From Salinibacterium sp. (lineage in GTDB: Bacteria > Actinomycetota > Actinomycetes > Actinomycetales > Microbacteriaceae): a stretch of DNA of 6,445 nt. The stretch is taken from positions 1 through 6,445 of the forward strand of contig JANXTJ010000004.1 in assembly GCA_025352485.1 (NCBI GenBank), read 5' to 3'. Both the position numbers and the translations under genes were made by a program. This document shows, in pieces, positions 6,350-6,445 of the stretch (position 1 is its first letter; each line of letters opens with the position of its first letter). The notes under the pieces are model-generated. The model was not told where the DNA came from, made no database searches, and saw only the letters and a list, made by a program, of their open reading frames with translations.

Positions 6350-6355
6350 TAGGCT
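6350..6355 (+). promoter_or_regulatory. Predicted -10 box for the rightmost gene
   Basis: TAGGCT followed by seven bases and ATG at 6363. The box is the same sequence as, and divergent to, the one at 6303-6308. No Shine-Dalgarno sequence lies before the ATG, supporting a leaderless start. No convincing -35 is visible. Confidence 0.45.
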
Positions 6356-6362
6356 CGTTGCG

Positions 6363-6445
6363 ATGAGTGCCTTATATCCGACCCGCTCCCGACGCACCGC
6401 TCTGGCGCCGGCGATTCTCGCCGCAATCGCGCTGCTCATCGGGGT
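6363..6445 (+). CDS. N-terminus of an exported or membrane protein, cut by the window end
   Basis: Only 27 complete codons are present. The predicted protein begins MSALYPTRSRRTALAPAI and continues with a hydrophobic run (LAPAILAAIALLIG) after the Arg-Arg pair, which looks like the n- and h-regions of a signal peptide or a first transmembrane helix. The reading frame is open to the window edge. The RSRRTAL stretch is not a clear twin-arginine motif. Function cannot be assigned. Support for the start comes from the -10-like TAGGCT seven bases upstream and from the codon pattern. Confidence 0.65.
   Translation, partial: MSALYPTRSRRTALAPAILAAIALLIG

Larger units (their letters stand above)
6303..6355. 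repeat. 8-base inverted repeat in the divergent promoter region
   Basis: AGCCTACG (6303-6310) is the exact reverse complement of CGTAGGCT (6348-6355), with 37 bases between. The arms contain the two divergent -10 boxes, so the symmetry may simply reflect two like promoters; shared regulation by one protein is also possible. Confidence 0.6.

Overview
This is a GC-rich, densely packed stretch of ordinary chromosomal DNA. Codon use is strongly G/C-ending, several genes appear to be read from leaderless mRNAs, and the paired aldehyde dehydrogenase arrangement is familiar from actinobacteria. Together these suggest an actinobacterium, possibly of the Microbacteriaceae; the family-level guess is an inference from general resemblance, not a search result. 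I see no mobile elements, RNA genes, CRISPR arrays or phage genes.

Layout, left to right. (1) 1-1443, plus strand: the C-terminal part of an NAD(P)-dependent aldehyde dehydrogenase, cut by the window edge. It is followed, with a GTGA stop/start overlap, by a 285-residue aldehyde dehydrogenase relative that has lost its whole catalytic domain. (2) 1459-2987, plus: a promoter and a 497-residue atypical short-chain dehydrogenase fused to a DUF2867 domain, resembling E. coli YbjT. (3) 2998-3903, plus: ribokinase, whose likely -10 box begins on the stop codon of the gene before it. (4) 3942-4511, plus: a small cytoplasmic SGNH/GDSL hydrolase. (5) 4509-4557: a short convergent gap with two hairpins and an 11-base near-palindrome present twice. 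(6) 4546-6296, minus: an M20-family metallopeptidase of the carboxypeptidase S/PM20D1 type, preceded in the same transcript by a small three-helix membrane protein. (7) 6297-6362: a divergent promoter region. (8) 6363-6445, plus: the first 27 codons of a protein with an N-terminal membrane or signal segment, cut by the window edge.

How the genes may work together. In actinobacteria such aldehyde dehydrogenase pairs often lie next to deoC (deoxyribose-phosphate aldolase), where they would handle acetaldehyde from deoxyribose breakdown. Ribokinase about 1.5 kb downstream would fit a pentose/nucleoside salvage theme. deoC itself is not in the window, so this is inference. The SDR-DUF2867 protein, SGNH hydrolase, M20 peptidase and membrane protein look like general household genes without an obvious common pathway.

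The observations most worth following are the catalytic-domain-less aldehyde dehydrogenase, which seems to be an NAD-binding half joined directly to the C-terminal oligomerisation strand that its full-length partner lacks, and the repeated TAGnnT-N6/7-ATG arrangement in front of four genes on both strands.
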